Source: Cohnella hashimotonis (GTDB taxonomy: Bacteria; Bacillota; Bacilli; Paenibacillales; Paenibacillaceae). From it: a stretch of 64,000 nt of DNA. The notes under the pieces were generated by a model. It saw only the letters and a list, made by a program, of their open reading frames with translations. It had not been told where the DNA came from and did not search any database. Below are positions 8,453-16,628 of this stretch, one piece after another. The position numbers were made by a program, and so were the translations under genes. Position 1 is the stretch's first letter, and each line of letters starts with the position of its first letter. The stretch covers positions 5,642,001-5,706,000 of the forward strand of contig NZ_JAGRPV010000001.1 in the NCBI RefSeq assembly GCF_030014955.1, read 5' to 3'.

Positions 8453-9946
8453 TTGAAAAAGAAAAGCGTACTCGTAATCGGCGGCGGACTTGGCGGCCTG
8501 TCCGCGGCGATCTCCTTAAGGCAGAGCGGCTATGACGTTGCTTTATACGAACAGAACCGTCACATCGGCGGCAAGCTGAATCGGCTCGAGCAGGATGGCT
8601 TCGGCTTCGATCTGGGTCCCTCTATTTTGACGATGCCGCATATTTTTGAGAAAATGTTTGCCGCGAGCGGCAAGCGAATGGAAGATTACGTCCCCACCGT
8701 CAAGCTGAACCATCAGTGGCGCTCCTTCTTCCCGAACGGCAATCGGATCGATCTCTTCGAGAATCTGGCGGATATGAAAACGAAAAATCCCTCGCTGAGC
8801 GAACGGGATATGCGCGAATACGAGGAATTGCTCCAATACGCCAAAAAGCTGTACGACATGACGGAGCTGGGCTATTTCAAGCATGGCGCCGACAACACGA
8901 AAGACATCGCGCGTTACAACGGCGTTTTCAGCGCGCTGATGAACTTCGATCTGTTTTCCACGGTACATAAGTCCATTGCCAAACGGATAAGCAACCGGGA
9001 TCTGCGGGACATGCTCTCTTATTTTATCAAGTATGTCGGTTCCTCTCCTTACGATGCGCCGGCCGTATTGAACATGATGGTCTACATGCAGCATAAGCAA
9101 GGCCTGTGGTACGTGCCCGGCGGCATGCACCTGCTCGCTCGCGGATTGGTACGGCTGGCCGAAGAGACGGGCGTGTCTATTCATACCGGCCGACGAATCG
9201 TACAGCTCCGGAAGACGGACGGCAAAATAACCGGGGCATCGCTCGAAGACGGAACGGAGCTGTCGGCGGACTATTTTGTTTCCAACATGGAGGTCATCCC
9301 GTTCTACGAGAAGCTGCTGCAGGAAGAGGAGCCCTTTATTCGTCAGCTAAAAAAGAAATACGAACCTGCAAGCTCGGGGCTGGTCTTGCACCTGGGCGTG
9401 AAGAAGTCGTATCCGCAGCTCGCCCATCACAACTTTTTCTTTGCGGACAACATGAAGCGGCAGATGGCCAAAATATTCCACAGCCACGAGCTGCCGGACG
9501 ATCCGGTCATATATCTCGTAAACGTCAATAAAACCGACCCTGCGCAAACGCGCGAAGGCTACGAAAATTTAAAAGTGCTGCCCCATATTCCCCACATCCA
9601 GGACAAGCCGCTGACGCAGCAGGACTACGAACGGTTTGCCGAGACGGTGCTCGTCAAATTGGAAAAAATGGGACTGACGGATCTGCGCAGCCATATCGTG
9701 ACAAAAGACATGTGGACGCCGGAAGATATCAAGCGGGTGTACGGCTCCGACCGCGGGGCCATATACGGCACCTTGTCCGACCGCAAAAAAAACAAAGGGT
9801 TCAAGCATCCGAAGCAGAGCACGCGATACGACAATCTGTACTTCGTTGGCGGCACGGTAAATCCGGGCGCCGGTATGCCTATGGTTACGTTAAGCGGTCA
9901 GCAGGTACGGGACAAAATCGTGCAAAGGGATGCGAACGATGGATAG
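8453..9946 (+). CDS. crtP: 4,4'-diaponeurosporene oxygenase
   Basis: 497 residues; FAD-dependent CrtI-family oxidase that oxidises the terminal methyl of diaponeurosporene to the aldehyde. It follows Staphylococcus CrtP closely through recalled segments: VIGGGLGGLSAAI (FAD-binding), FGFDLGPSILTMP, HQWRSFFP, YFIKYVGSS, QGLWYV, SNMEVIP, HLGV, LAHHNFFF, KTDPAQ, KVLPHIP, DRGAIYG and the C-terminal NPGAGMPMVTLSGQQV. I therefore assign CrtP here and CrtN to the gene at 11868. The start is TTG at 8453, right after the crtM stop; GGAAAGG lies about 12 bases upstream. It overlaps aldH by 8 bases. Confidence 0.88.
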   Translation: MKKKSVLVIGGGLGGLSAAISLRQSGYDVALYEQNRHIGGKLNRLEQDGFGFDLGPSILTMPHIFEKMFAASGKRMEDYVPTVKLNHQWRSFFPNGNRIDLFENLADMKTKNPSLSERDMREYEELLQYAKKLYDMTELGYFKHGADNTKDIARYNGVFSALMNFDLFSTVHKSIAKRISNRDLRDMLSYFIKYVGSSPYDAPAVLNMMVYMQHKQGLWYVPGGMHLLARGLVRLAEETGVSIHTGRRIVQLRKTDGKITGASLEDGTELSADYFVSNMEVIPFYEKLLQEEEPFIRQLKKKYEPASSGLVLHLGVKKSYPQLAHHNFFFADNMKRQMAKIFHSHELPDDPVIYLVNVNKTDPAQTREGYENLKVLPHIPHIQDKPLTQQDYERFAETVLVKLEKMGLTDLRSHIVTKDMWTPEDIKRVYGSDRGAIYGTLSDRKKNKGFKHPKQSTRYDNLYFVGGTVNPGAGMPMVTLSGQQVRDKIVQRDANDG

Positions 9947-11336
9947 TCAAGAACGCGACGCGCTGCAGGCCCTTTTGGAAAAGCAGCAGGAAGCTGCGCG
10001 CATGCGCCCGGTCCCTACCGTGGAAGAACGCAAAGACACGCTGCTGCGGCTTAAGCAGATGCTGCTGGACCATGAAGCGGCATTCATCGCGGCGCTCGTA
10101 TCCGATATGCGAAGACCCGCCTTCGAAGCGTATTCCTTTGAGATCGCCTTGTTGCTGAACGAGATCGAGCATGTATGCGGGTCGTTGAATAAATGGACGA
10201 AGGCCGCGCGTTCCCGCCCGTTCAAATTCGGCTATATGGAAACGATTCGTACCCATAGAAGTCCGTACGGCAGCGTTCTGATCATCAGTCCCTGGAATTA
10301 TCCGCTGCAGCTCGCCTTGATGCCGGCCATCGGCGCGATCGCGGCGGGTAACCGCTGCGTGATTAAACCATCGGAATACGCGCCGGCTACAGGCGAGCTG
10401 CTGCAGCAGACGATCGGCCAAACGTTCCCGCCCGAAGTGCTGACCGTGGTGACGGGTGATGCGCAGACATCCAGGCTGCTAACCTCCCTCCCCTTCGATC
10501 TCATTTTTTTCACGGGGAGCCAAGCGACGGGAAAAGCCGTATCGCAGCAGGCAGCGGCGCAGCTCACCCCTGTCGTCATGGAGCTCGGAGGGAAAAATGC
10601 CTGCATCATGGACGCGTCGGGTTATTCTCCCAAGGCCGTTCGCGAAGTCGTCTGGGGCAAATTCCTTAATGCTGGCCAGACCTGCATCGCGCCGGACACG
10701 CTTTTCGTGCATGAATCGGTCTATGAAAAAACGCTTGCGGAAATAGGGTCCGCGTTAAACGAATTTTACGGGGAAAGGCCTTATGAGAGCAAAGACTACG
10801 CCCGCATTTGCCATGCCGGACATTTCCAGAAGCTGCAGCAGCTGATCGAGCAAGGCAGCATCCGGTTCGGAGGCGCCATCCAAGCGGAAGATCTATTCAT
10901 CGCCCCGACTGTATTAACGGACATTCCGCCCGGCAGCTCCATTTTGGGAGAAGAGATTTTCGGCCCCATTCTTCCTGTCATTCCTTATCGCGATCTGGAA
11001 GTTTTATTCGAGCAAAGGGCGGTTCAGCGCGATGCCTTGGTCGCCTATCTTTTTAGCCAAGACAAGGAGCAGATCAAGCGGGTCCAGGCTTATATGCGGT
11101 CGACGACCGTCAGCGTCAATCAGGTCATCCATCACGGCGCCAATCCCCGCGTCGCCTTTGGCGGTGTCGGGCGCAGCGGACATGGCAGCTATCATGGCAG
11201 AGCAGGCTTTTTAGCTTTCAGCTATGCCAAAACCGACTACCGAGCCCATCGTTACCTGCATGTTTCCGATAAATTTCCGCCATACTCGGAACAGGACCTG
11301 TCTATCGTTCGAAGGTTTAGAAAGTGGCTGCTGTAG
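9939..11336 (+). CDS. aldH: Aldehyde dehydrogenase, predicted 4,4'-diaponeurosporen-aldehyde dehydrogenase
   Basis: 465 residues of the class-3 (fatty aldehyde type) ALDH group. Predicted to oxidise diaponeurosporenal to the carboxylic acid with NAD(P)+. Seen: SPWNYPLQLALMPAIGAIAAG, KPSE, FFTGSQATGK (cofactor loop), MELGGKN with Glu215, and NAGQTC with the catalytic Cys249. Two ATGs are possible (9930, 9939); AAAGGGA eight bases before 9939 favours the second. It lies inside the crt operon between crtP and crtO. In Staphylococcus aureus, the AldH needed for staphyloxanthin lies away from crtOPQMN, so this locus carries the whole pathway in one unit. Confidence 0.85.
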   Translation: MDSQERDALQALLEKQQEAARMRPVPTVEERKDTLLRLKQMLLDHEAAFIAALVSDMRRPAFEAYSFEIALLLNEIEHVCGSLNKWTKAARSRPFKFGYMETIRTHRSPYGSVLIISPWNYPLQLALMPAIGAIAAGNRCVIKPSEYAPATGELLQQTIGQTFPPEVLTVVTGDAQTSRLLTSLPFDLIFFTGSQATGKAVSQQAAAQLTPVVMELGGKNACIMDASGYSPKAVREVVWGKFLNAGQTCIAPDTLFVHESVYEKTLAEIGSALNEFYGERPYESKDYARICHAGHFQKLQQLIEQGSIRFGGAIQAEDLFIAPTVLTDIPPGSSILGEEIFGPILPVIPYRDLEVLFEQRAVQRDALVAYLFSQDKEQIKRVQAYMRSTTVSVNQVIHHGANPRVAFGGVGRSGHGSYHGRAGFLAFSYAKTDYRAHRYLHVSDKFPPYSEQDLSIVRRFRKWLL

Positions 11337-11364
11337 CGCAAATACGAGGTTGAGGAGGACTACC

Positions 11365-11871
11365 GTGCCGCTCGTAAACTTGCCTCACCTATGGGTCGTT
11401 CTGATCGATATCTTCGCCTGGGCCTTTTTTCATCTCGGCATTTCCGTCATATGCCTGAAGCTCCCTCAGTCTTATTTCCTGCAGGACAAGGCCTGGTTTC
11501 GGCTTGGGGCATGGGAGCAGTCCGGCAAGCGGTGGCAGCGGTTATTTTTCGTCAAACGGTGGAAGGGCCGTCTCATAGACGGAACTTCGATACTGAGAAG
11601 AGGCTATGCCAAGAAAAGCTTGCACGGCACCCGCTTATGCGATCTGAACGAATTCGCCGCGGAAACCAAACGCGCGGAGCTGACCCACTGGCTGTCCATG
11701 GCGCCTGCCCCTCTATTCTTCCTATGGAACCCCGTATGGGCAGGGTGGATCATGGTCCTGTATGCAGGCGCGTTCAACTTGCCCATTATTATGGTGCAGC
11801 GATACAATCGCGGGCGCATCGATGCCATTACATTAGCGACGAATAAAAAGGGAGCGGGGTCGTTCACATGA
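11365..11871 (+). CDS. crtO: Glycosyl-4,4'-diaponeurosporenoate acyltransferase
   Basis: 168 residues, matching the usual size of CrtO (about 165). Small membrane protein that adds a fatty acyl chain to the glucose of the carotenoid ester, the last staphyloxanthin step. Two or three hydrophobic segments are seen (about residues 8-28 and 115-150), with the family-type core FVKRWKGRLIDG and RGYAKKSLHG between them. The start is GTG at 11365 with GAGGAGG just upstream; a longer reading back to 11224 lies within aldH and is rejected. The last four bases overlap the crtN start. Confidence 0.85.
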   Translation: MPLVNLPHLWVVLIDIFAWAFFHLGISVICLKLPQSYFLQDKAWFRLGAWEQSGKRWQRLFFVKRWKGRLIDGTSILRRGYAKKSLHGTRLCDLNEFAAETKRAELTHWLSMAPAPLFFLWNPVWAGWIMVLYAGAFNLPIIMVQRYNRGRIDAITLATNKKGAGSFT

Positions 11872-13394
11872 AAAAAAAGGTGCTGGTCGTTGGCGCCGGC
11901 GTCGCCGGGCTTGCGAGCGCGATCCGATTGCAGCATGCCGGATACCAGGTAGAAATCTACGAAAAAGAAGCGCTGCCGGGCGGGAAAATGCACCGCATCG
12001 AAAAAGACGGCTATTCGTTTGATTTGGGGCCGACGATCGTCATGATGCCGGAATTGTACAGGGAGATTTTCGAGCTCTGCGGCCGCAATCCCGACGACTA
12101 CATCCCCATGGAGCGATTGGACCCGATGTATCGGGTGTACTACAACGACAAGCCGGACGAGCCCTTCGACATCTCCTCCGACCTTACGCAATTGACGAAG
12201 ACGATCGAAGGCGTCAGCGAAGCGGACATGGAGGGATTTTTCCTCTATTTGCACGAAATCTACAAACGTTTTATCGTAGCCAAGCACAACATTATTCAAA
12301 GGCCGTTCCGCAAAGCCCGCGATTTCTATAACTTCTCCATGCTGAAAAAAGCGATGAAGCTGAAGACGCTGGATACGGCCGACCGTTTTATGAGCAAATA
12401 TATCCGCAACGAACGGCTCAAGCAATTGATCAGCTTCCAGACGCTGTACATCGGCATTTCGCCGTTTCGTAGTCCTTCCTTTTACACCATGATACCGATG
12501 ATTCAATTCATGTACGGCGTATGGTTTATCAAAGGCGGCATGTATACGATGGCTCGGGCGATGGAGAAGCTCTTTAAAGAACTGGGCGGCACCATCCACT
12601 ATAACCGCCAAGTGCAGGAAATAAGCGTGCAGGGGCGCAGGACGACCGGCATTGTCGCAGACGGGCAAAAAATATCCGCGGACTTCGTATTATGCAACGC
12701 AGACTTCCCTTACGCCATCAAAAATCTGGTGAAGGACCGGGCCGCCAAAGGAAAATACAGCGATAAAAAGGTCGATAAATTAAAATATTCCTGCTCCTGT
12801 TTTCTGCTCTACTTGGGCATGAGCAAAAAATACGAGGAAATCGAGCACGTCCACAATTTTGTTTTTAATGAGGATTTGAAAAAAAATCTGGATGATATTT
12901 TTGCCGGAAACAAGTTGACCAACGGGTCGTTTTACGTATACGTCGCATCCAAAATGGACGAATCGATGGCCCCTGAAGGAAAAGACGGCTTATACGTTCT
13001 GATGCCGGTATCCCATCTGGCGGCGGCTAATTATGAATGGAACGATGCAACGATCCGGGATTACCGGGCCTATATTCTCGATACCTTAAAAAAGATACGC
13101 GGTCTTGAGAACATTGAACAAGAGATCGTCACAGAAACCTGCATCACGCCGCGCGACTTCGAATCGAGGTTCAACGCCTATAACGGCTCCACCTTCGGCC
13201 TGATGCCTATTTTGACGCAAAGCAACCATATGCGCCCGCAAAGCAAGGCCAAGCATTGCGACAATCTGTACTTTACCGGCAGCAGCACGCACCCGGGAGC
13301 GGGCGTGCCCATCGTGCTGTTATCCGCCCGAATCGCCGCGCAGGAACTGATGCAGGACGATCAAGGAATCCAATTTAATTATTCCGGGAAGTGA
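11868..13394 (+). CDS. crtN: Dehydrosqualene (diapophytoene) desaturase
   Basis: 508 residues; FAD-dependent desaturase converting diapophytoene to 4,4'-diaponeurosporene. The N-terminal dinucleotide fold is VLVVGAGVAGLASAI. Segments shared with recalled Staphylococcus CrtN: SFDLGPTIVMMP, SFQTLYIGI, MIPMIQFMYGVWFIKGGMY, KYSCSCFLLYLGM, APEGKDGLYVLMP, FGLMPILTQSN and STHPGAGVPIVLLSA. The start ATG overlaps the crtO end by four bases (ATGA), and the RBS GGGAGCGG lies within crtO. It is paralogous to crtP at 8453; the two assignments rest on the segment matches above. Confidence 0.9.
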   Translation: MKKKVLVVGAGVAGLASAIRLQHAGYQVEIYEKEALPGGKMHRIEKDGYSFDLGPTIVMMPELYREIFELCGRNPDDYIPMERLDPMYRVYYNDKPDEPFDISSDLTQLTKTIEGVSEADMEGFFLYLHEIYKRFIVAKHNIIQRPFRKARDFYNFSMLKKAMKLKTLDTADRFMSKYIRNERLKQLISFQTLYIGISPFRSPSFYTMIPMIQFMYGVWFIKGGMYTMARAMEKLFKELGGTIHYNRQVQEISVQGRRTTGIVADGQKISADFVLCNADFPYAIKNLVKDRAAKGKYSDKKVDKLKYSCSCFLLYLGMSKKYEEIEHVHNFVFNEDLKKNLDDIFAGNKLTNGSFYVYVASKMDESMAPEGKDGLYVLMPVSHLAAANYEWNDATIRDYRAYILDTLKKIRGLENIEQEIVTETCITPRDFESRFNAYNGSTFGLMPILTQSNHMRPQSKAKHCDNLYFTGSSTHPGAGVPIVLLSARIAAQELMQDDQGIQFNYSGK

Positions 13395-13410
13395 ACGAGG
13401 AGGGACTGCT

Positions 13411-14526
13411 TTGCCTGCTTCAGTCGGGATCAATCTTCTCATCGGTTTGCTAGCGCTGCTCGTCGGATTCATGATGTTTCGGTCGCTGCCGGTTCTTGCG
13501 AGGACAAGCGGCCCTGCGCGTTTTCCGCTGCTGTCGATCGTCATTCCCGCGCGCAACGAAGCAGGGCGGATCGCGCCGCTGCTGCGTTCGTTGCAGGAGC
13601 AGCACTACCGGTCGTTCGAAGTGCTGGTCGTGGACGATCAATCGACCGACGAGACGGCGGAGATTGCCCGCCGCTTCGGCGCCACCGTACTTCGTAACGA
13701 CGCGGTACAATCCGGATCGGGGAAATCCGCGGCCTGTTGGCACGGCGCGCAGAACGCCAAAGGACAATGGCTTCTGTTCCTGGATGCGGATACCGCTCTC
13801 GCGGATGCCGACAGCCTGACGAAGCTGCTCGGCTCCTATCGCCAAAGAGGCGCCAGGGGGATATTATCCCTGCAGCCCTATCATACCGTGCATCGCTTTT
13901 ACGAAAATTTATCGGCTATTTTTAACGTTATCGTGATCGTCGGCATGAACGTATTCACCATATGGAAGTCGCGGTTTAACACCGCAGGCTCATTCGGTCC
14001 ATGCATTTTATGCAATAAAGACGATTATTTCTTGTCGGGCGGCCATCACAAAATCCTGGGAGCCGTATTGGACGACCTGGCGCTGGGACAGGCGTTCTTG
14101 GACAAAAATCTGCCGGTCCAATGCATGGGTGGGGGCGGCGTCATCGATTTTCGCATGTACCCGGAGGGTTTGAAAACCCTTGTAGAGGGCTGGTGCAAAA
14201 GCTTTGCCGTCGGTTCGAAATCCACCCACCCGATCGTCATGTCGATGATCGTTCTCTGGATTACCGGCGGGTTTATGAGCGCGGCCGCATTGATCTCGTC
14301 GATCGCGGCGCGGGAGCCCGTTGCGTTGACGCTCAGCGCCTTTTTATATGCGGCGTATGCCGGCCAAACCTTGCAGTTCGCCCGCAGATGCGGCAATTTC
14401 AACAAGGGATTGTTTTTGATTTATCCTATATTGTTTATATTTTTCGCAGCTTTGCACCTTTATTCCCTATTCAGGGCGCACGTGCTGCATTCCGTAAAAT
14501 GGAAGGGACGAAAAATAGAGGTTTGA
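13411..14526 (+). CDS. crtQ: 4,4'-diaponeurosporenoate glycosyltransferase
   Basis: 371 residues; family 2 glycosyltransferase that adds glucose to the diaponeurosporenoate carboxyl at the membrane. N-terminal membrane helix at about 5-25, then the GT-A fold: LSIVIPARNEAGRI, VLVVDDQSTDET and the metal-binding FLDADT. ILGAVLDDLALGQ contains the later acidic motif, and three further helices lie near the C-terminus. The start is TTG at 13411 with GAGGAGGG six bases upstream. It follows crtN by 16 bp and is the last biosynthetic gene before the regulator. Confidence 0.9.
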   Translation: MPASVGINLLIGLLALLVGFMMFRSLPVLARTSGPARFPLLSIVIPARNEAGRIAPLLRSLQEQHYRSFEVLVVDDQSTDETAEIARRFGATVLRNDAVQSGSGKSAACWHGAQNAKGQWLLFLDADTALADADSLTKLLGSYRQRGARGILSLQPYHTVHRFYENLSAIFNVIVIVGMNVFTIWKSRFNTAGSFGPCILCNKDDYFLSGGHHKILGAVLDDLALGQAFLDKNLPVQCMGGGGVIDFRMYPEGLKTLVEGWCKSFAVGSKSTHPIVMSMIVLWITGGFMSAAALISSIAAREPVALTLSAFLYAAYAGQTLQFARRCGNFNKGLFLIYPILFIFFAALHLYSLFRAHVLHSVKWKGRKIEV

Positions 14527-14557
14527 CAAGCCTGGCCTTCCTCATCTTGTATCGGTT

Positions 14558-14572
14558 TTGTATAATTTACAA
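14558..14572 (+). promoter_or_regulatory. Inverted repeat over the carH ribosome binding site and -10-like box
   Basis: TTGTATAATTTACAA is a perfect 5-5-5 inverted repeat (TTGTA/TACAA). It carries a TATAAT and abuts the carH RBS AAGGAGGAGG. Both arms fit the TnTACA half-site on opposite strands. It could be an autoregulatory CarH site or an internal promoter; a TTGACA at 14523-14528 is 32 bp away, too far to pair with the TATAAT. Confidence 0.4.
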
Positions 14573-14588
14573 GGAGGAGGAACGATCA

Positions 14589-15470
14589 ATGTATAGCATG
14601 AAGCGGGCATCCGAGCTTCTCGGCATCCCGGTCGTCACCATTCGCGCCTGGGAGAATCGATACGGGATCATCTCCCCCAGCCGAAGCAGCGGCGGACACC
14701 GTCAGCTAAGCGACGGGGATCTTGCCAGGCTCAGCTTTCTTAAAGAACAAATCGAAAAAAACGGCTTAAAGATCAGCGAAGCGGTGGAGCTGCTGCTGCA
14801 GAGCGAGGCTGCCCCTCGGGAACAGGCTGCAGAACCGTCCGCGATCGGCCAGATGTACGACGGTCTTGTCGATAAGCTGTATGCCGAACTCATGCAGTTC
14901 AACTCCGCGCAAGCGGATCTGACCATAGATCTGGCATTTGCCCTGTACGATGTCGAAGAGACGCTGCGGCGCATTATCGTTCCCGTTCTGTATCGGATCG
15001 GCGCGGAGTGGGAAGCGGGGAAAATTAAAGTCGTTCAGGAGCATTTCGCTTCGGAAACGATCATGCGGAGATTGTCAGCATTGTTTCGCGTGTTTCCCGT
15101 TAATCCAAGCCTGCCGGTCGTATTGGCGTTTTGCCCGGAAGGAGAACGCCACCATCTCGGATTGCTGTCGTTCAGCCTTTTTTTGCGCAAACGGGGCGTA
15201 AACGTCCTGTACGCCGGTCCCGACACGCCGCTTATGGAGCTGGAAGGCATTATTGAAAGTCAGAAAATATCGTTCGTCGCGTCTTCCGTTACGGACCCCC
15301 GCTATACCGGGAAGCTGATGGCTTGGATCGAAGAAACCGCGCGGAATCGCCCGGAACTGCGGTTTTTGCTGGGCGGGGCCGCGTTCGACAATCCGGCGGT
15401 CCGGCGCGACGTGAAGGCGAACGTGCGTTACCTGTCCGCCGATCAATGGGAGAATTGGAGCCAAGCTTAG
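14589..15470 (+). CDS. carH: MerR-family AdoCbl-dependent photoreceptor repressor (CarH/LitR type)
   Basis: 293 residues. Residues 1-70 are a MerR-type winged-helix DNA-binding domain (VTIRAWENRYG, GGHRQLSDGDL). A helical domain follows, with W141-x9-E151-H152, the light-sensing signature of CarH (Trp131, Glu141, His142 in Thermus). The C-terminal cobalamin-binding fold has E186-R-H188-H-L-G, where His188 is the expected cobalt ligand, and LLGG at 260-263. In this family the dark AdoCbl-bound tetramer represses, and light breaks the Co-C bond and releases DNA. The start ATG has AAGGAGGAGG upstream. As the last gene of the operon it would control its own supply. LitR of Bacillus megaterium is the recalled bacillar precedent. 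Confidence 0.9.
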   Translation: MYSMKRASELLGIPVVTIRAWENRYGIISPSRSSGGHRQLSDGDLARLSFLKEQIEKNGLKISEAVELLLQSEAAPREQAAEPSAIGQMYDGLVDKLYAELMQFNSAQADLTIDLAFALYDVEETLRRIIVPVLYRIGAEWEAGKIKVVQEHFASETIMRRLSALFRVFPVNPSLPVVLAFCPEGERHHLGLLSFSLFLRKRGVNVLYAGPDTPLMELEGIIESQKISFVASSVTDPRYTGKLMAWIEETARNRPELRFLLGGAAFDNPAVRRDVKANVRYLSADQWENWSQA

Positions 15471-15515
15471 GACGGCGCTCCCTCTCCATGGCGCAAAGCA
15501 TACGACCGCAGCCGG

Positions 15516-16409
15516 TTAAGACAGCATTTCCGACACGTCGACCGGCTCGTAGTGAACGTGGACCTCGTACACCTCCGAGGTCTTCTTCAATTTATTTTCC
15601 ACGCTCGTCGCGATCTCGTGCGCTTCCGCGAAGTCCAGTTCCATGTTGACGAGCACGACGACGTCGACGACCGCGCTGCTGCCGTAATTTCTCGCCTTGA
15701 TGTCTTTGACGGCCTCGACCCCCTCCACCTCCAGGATCGCTTCCTTGAAGGATTCGATGGTCGATTCATCGAACCCGTCGGACAAATGATGGGAGGCATC
15801 GCGGAAAATATCCCAGGCGGTCTTGCAGATGAGGAGCCCGACCGCAATGGCGGTGACCGGGTCGAGCCAAGGCAGGCCGAACTGCGAACCGACGATGCCG
15901 ACGACCGCGCCTACGCTCACGATGGCATCCGAGATGTTGTCCTTGGCTGCCGCCATCACCGCCTGACTGTTGATCTGGAGCGCAAGCCGTTTGTTATAAC
16001 GGTAGACGAAGTACATGACGACCGCACAGAACAGGCCCGTCCACACCGAGATGAGGTCCGGCGCCTTCTCGCTCCCGTTGAAGACCGAGGACACGGCGGC
16101 GAATAAAACCTGCAGCCCGACGGCCGCCATAATAAAGGAAGATATCAAGGACGCGATCGTCTCCGACTTCCAATGTCCGTATTGATGGTCTTTGTCCGCC
16201 GGCTTCTGCGCGAGCCGCAGTCCGATCAGAACGGCGATGGACGCGACGATATCGGTCGCGTTGTTCATGCCGTCCGCTCTCAAGGCTTCGGACCCCGAGG
16301 CGTAGCCGATGATTAATTTTAGCGCCGAGAGGACGATATAAGCGACGATGCTGATGACCGCGCCGCGTTCTCCCAGCTTCAGATTGTCGTACCTTTGCTG
16401 CTGATCCAT
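15516..16409 (-). CDS. Cation diffusion facilitator, Mn(II)-type exporter
   Basis: 297 residues with six membrane helices and a C-terminal cytoplasmic ferredoxin-like domain. Transport-site residues are N49-xxx-D53 in helix 2 (DGMNNATDI) and D157-xxx-D161 in helix 5 (AAKDNISDAI). An Asn in the first position marks Mn-exporting members such as the MneP/MneS/MntE group rather than Zn transporters. DHQYGHWKSE is the cytoplasmic loop signature. It converges on carH with 45 bp between stops and no clear terminator. The RBS GGGAGCGAGG is rather distant from the ATG. No riboswitch was seen upstream. Confidence 0.88.
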   Translation of the reverse strand: MDQQQRYDNLKLGERGAVISIVAYIVLSALKLIIGYASGSEALRADGMNNATDIVASIAVLIGLRLAQKPADKDHQYGHWKSETIASLISSFIMAAVGLQVLFAAVSSVFNGSEKAPDLISVWTGLFCAVVMYFVYRYNKRLALQINSQAVMAAAKDNISDAIVSVGAVVGIVGSQFGLPWLDPVTAIAVGLLICKTAWDIFRDASHHLSDGFDESTIESFKEAILEVEGVEAVKDIKARNYGSSAVVDVVVLVNMELDFAEAHEIATSVENKLKKTSEVYEVHVHYEPVDVSEMLS

Positions 16410-16553
16410 TGCCCGAAGTACCTCGCTCCCTCTCCAATACCATCCATACTAGCAAGCGAAAATGGAGTGGGTCTAGAGAAACGTTTTTTCGCCGGGGCTA
16501 CAAACGTGTCGGTTTACAACAATCGTGTCGGCTCGCAAAAAAGTTGCCCGGCG

Positions 16554-16600
16554 TAAAAAAAGCTTTCCATAGCCGCCCTGCGGGCGAATATAGAAAGCTT
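16554..16600 (-). terminator. Intrinsic terminator after the secreted protein gene
   Basis: AAGCTTTC/GAAAGCTT (16560-16567 and 16593-16600) encloses an inner GC-rich hairpin CGCCC/GGGCG, and on the minus strand it is followed by seven T residues. It lies 29 bp past the stop of the gene at 16629. Confidence 0.85.
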
Positions 16601-16628
16601 GCATCTTCGCTGCGCCAATCGCGCTCGC

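Noticed and set aside
14523..14566. Normal promoter TTGACA/TATAAT before carH
   Set aside because: The two boxes are 32 bp apart, far beyond the usual 16-18; kept only as a possible operator.
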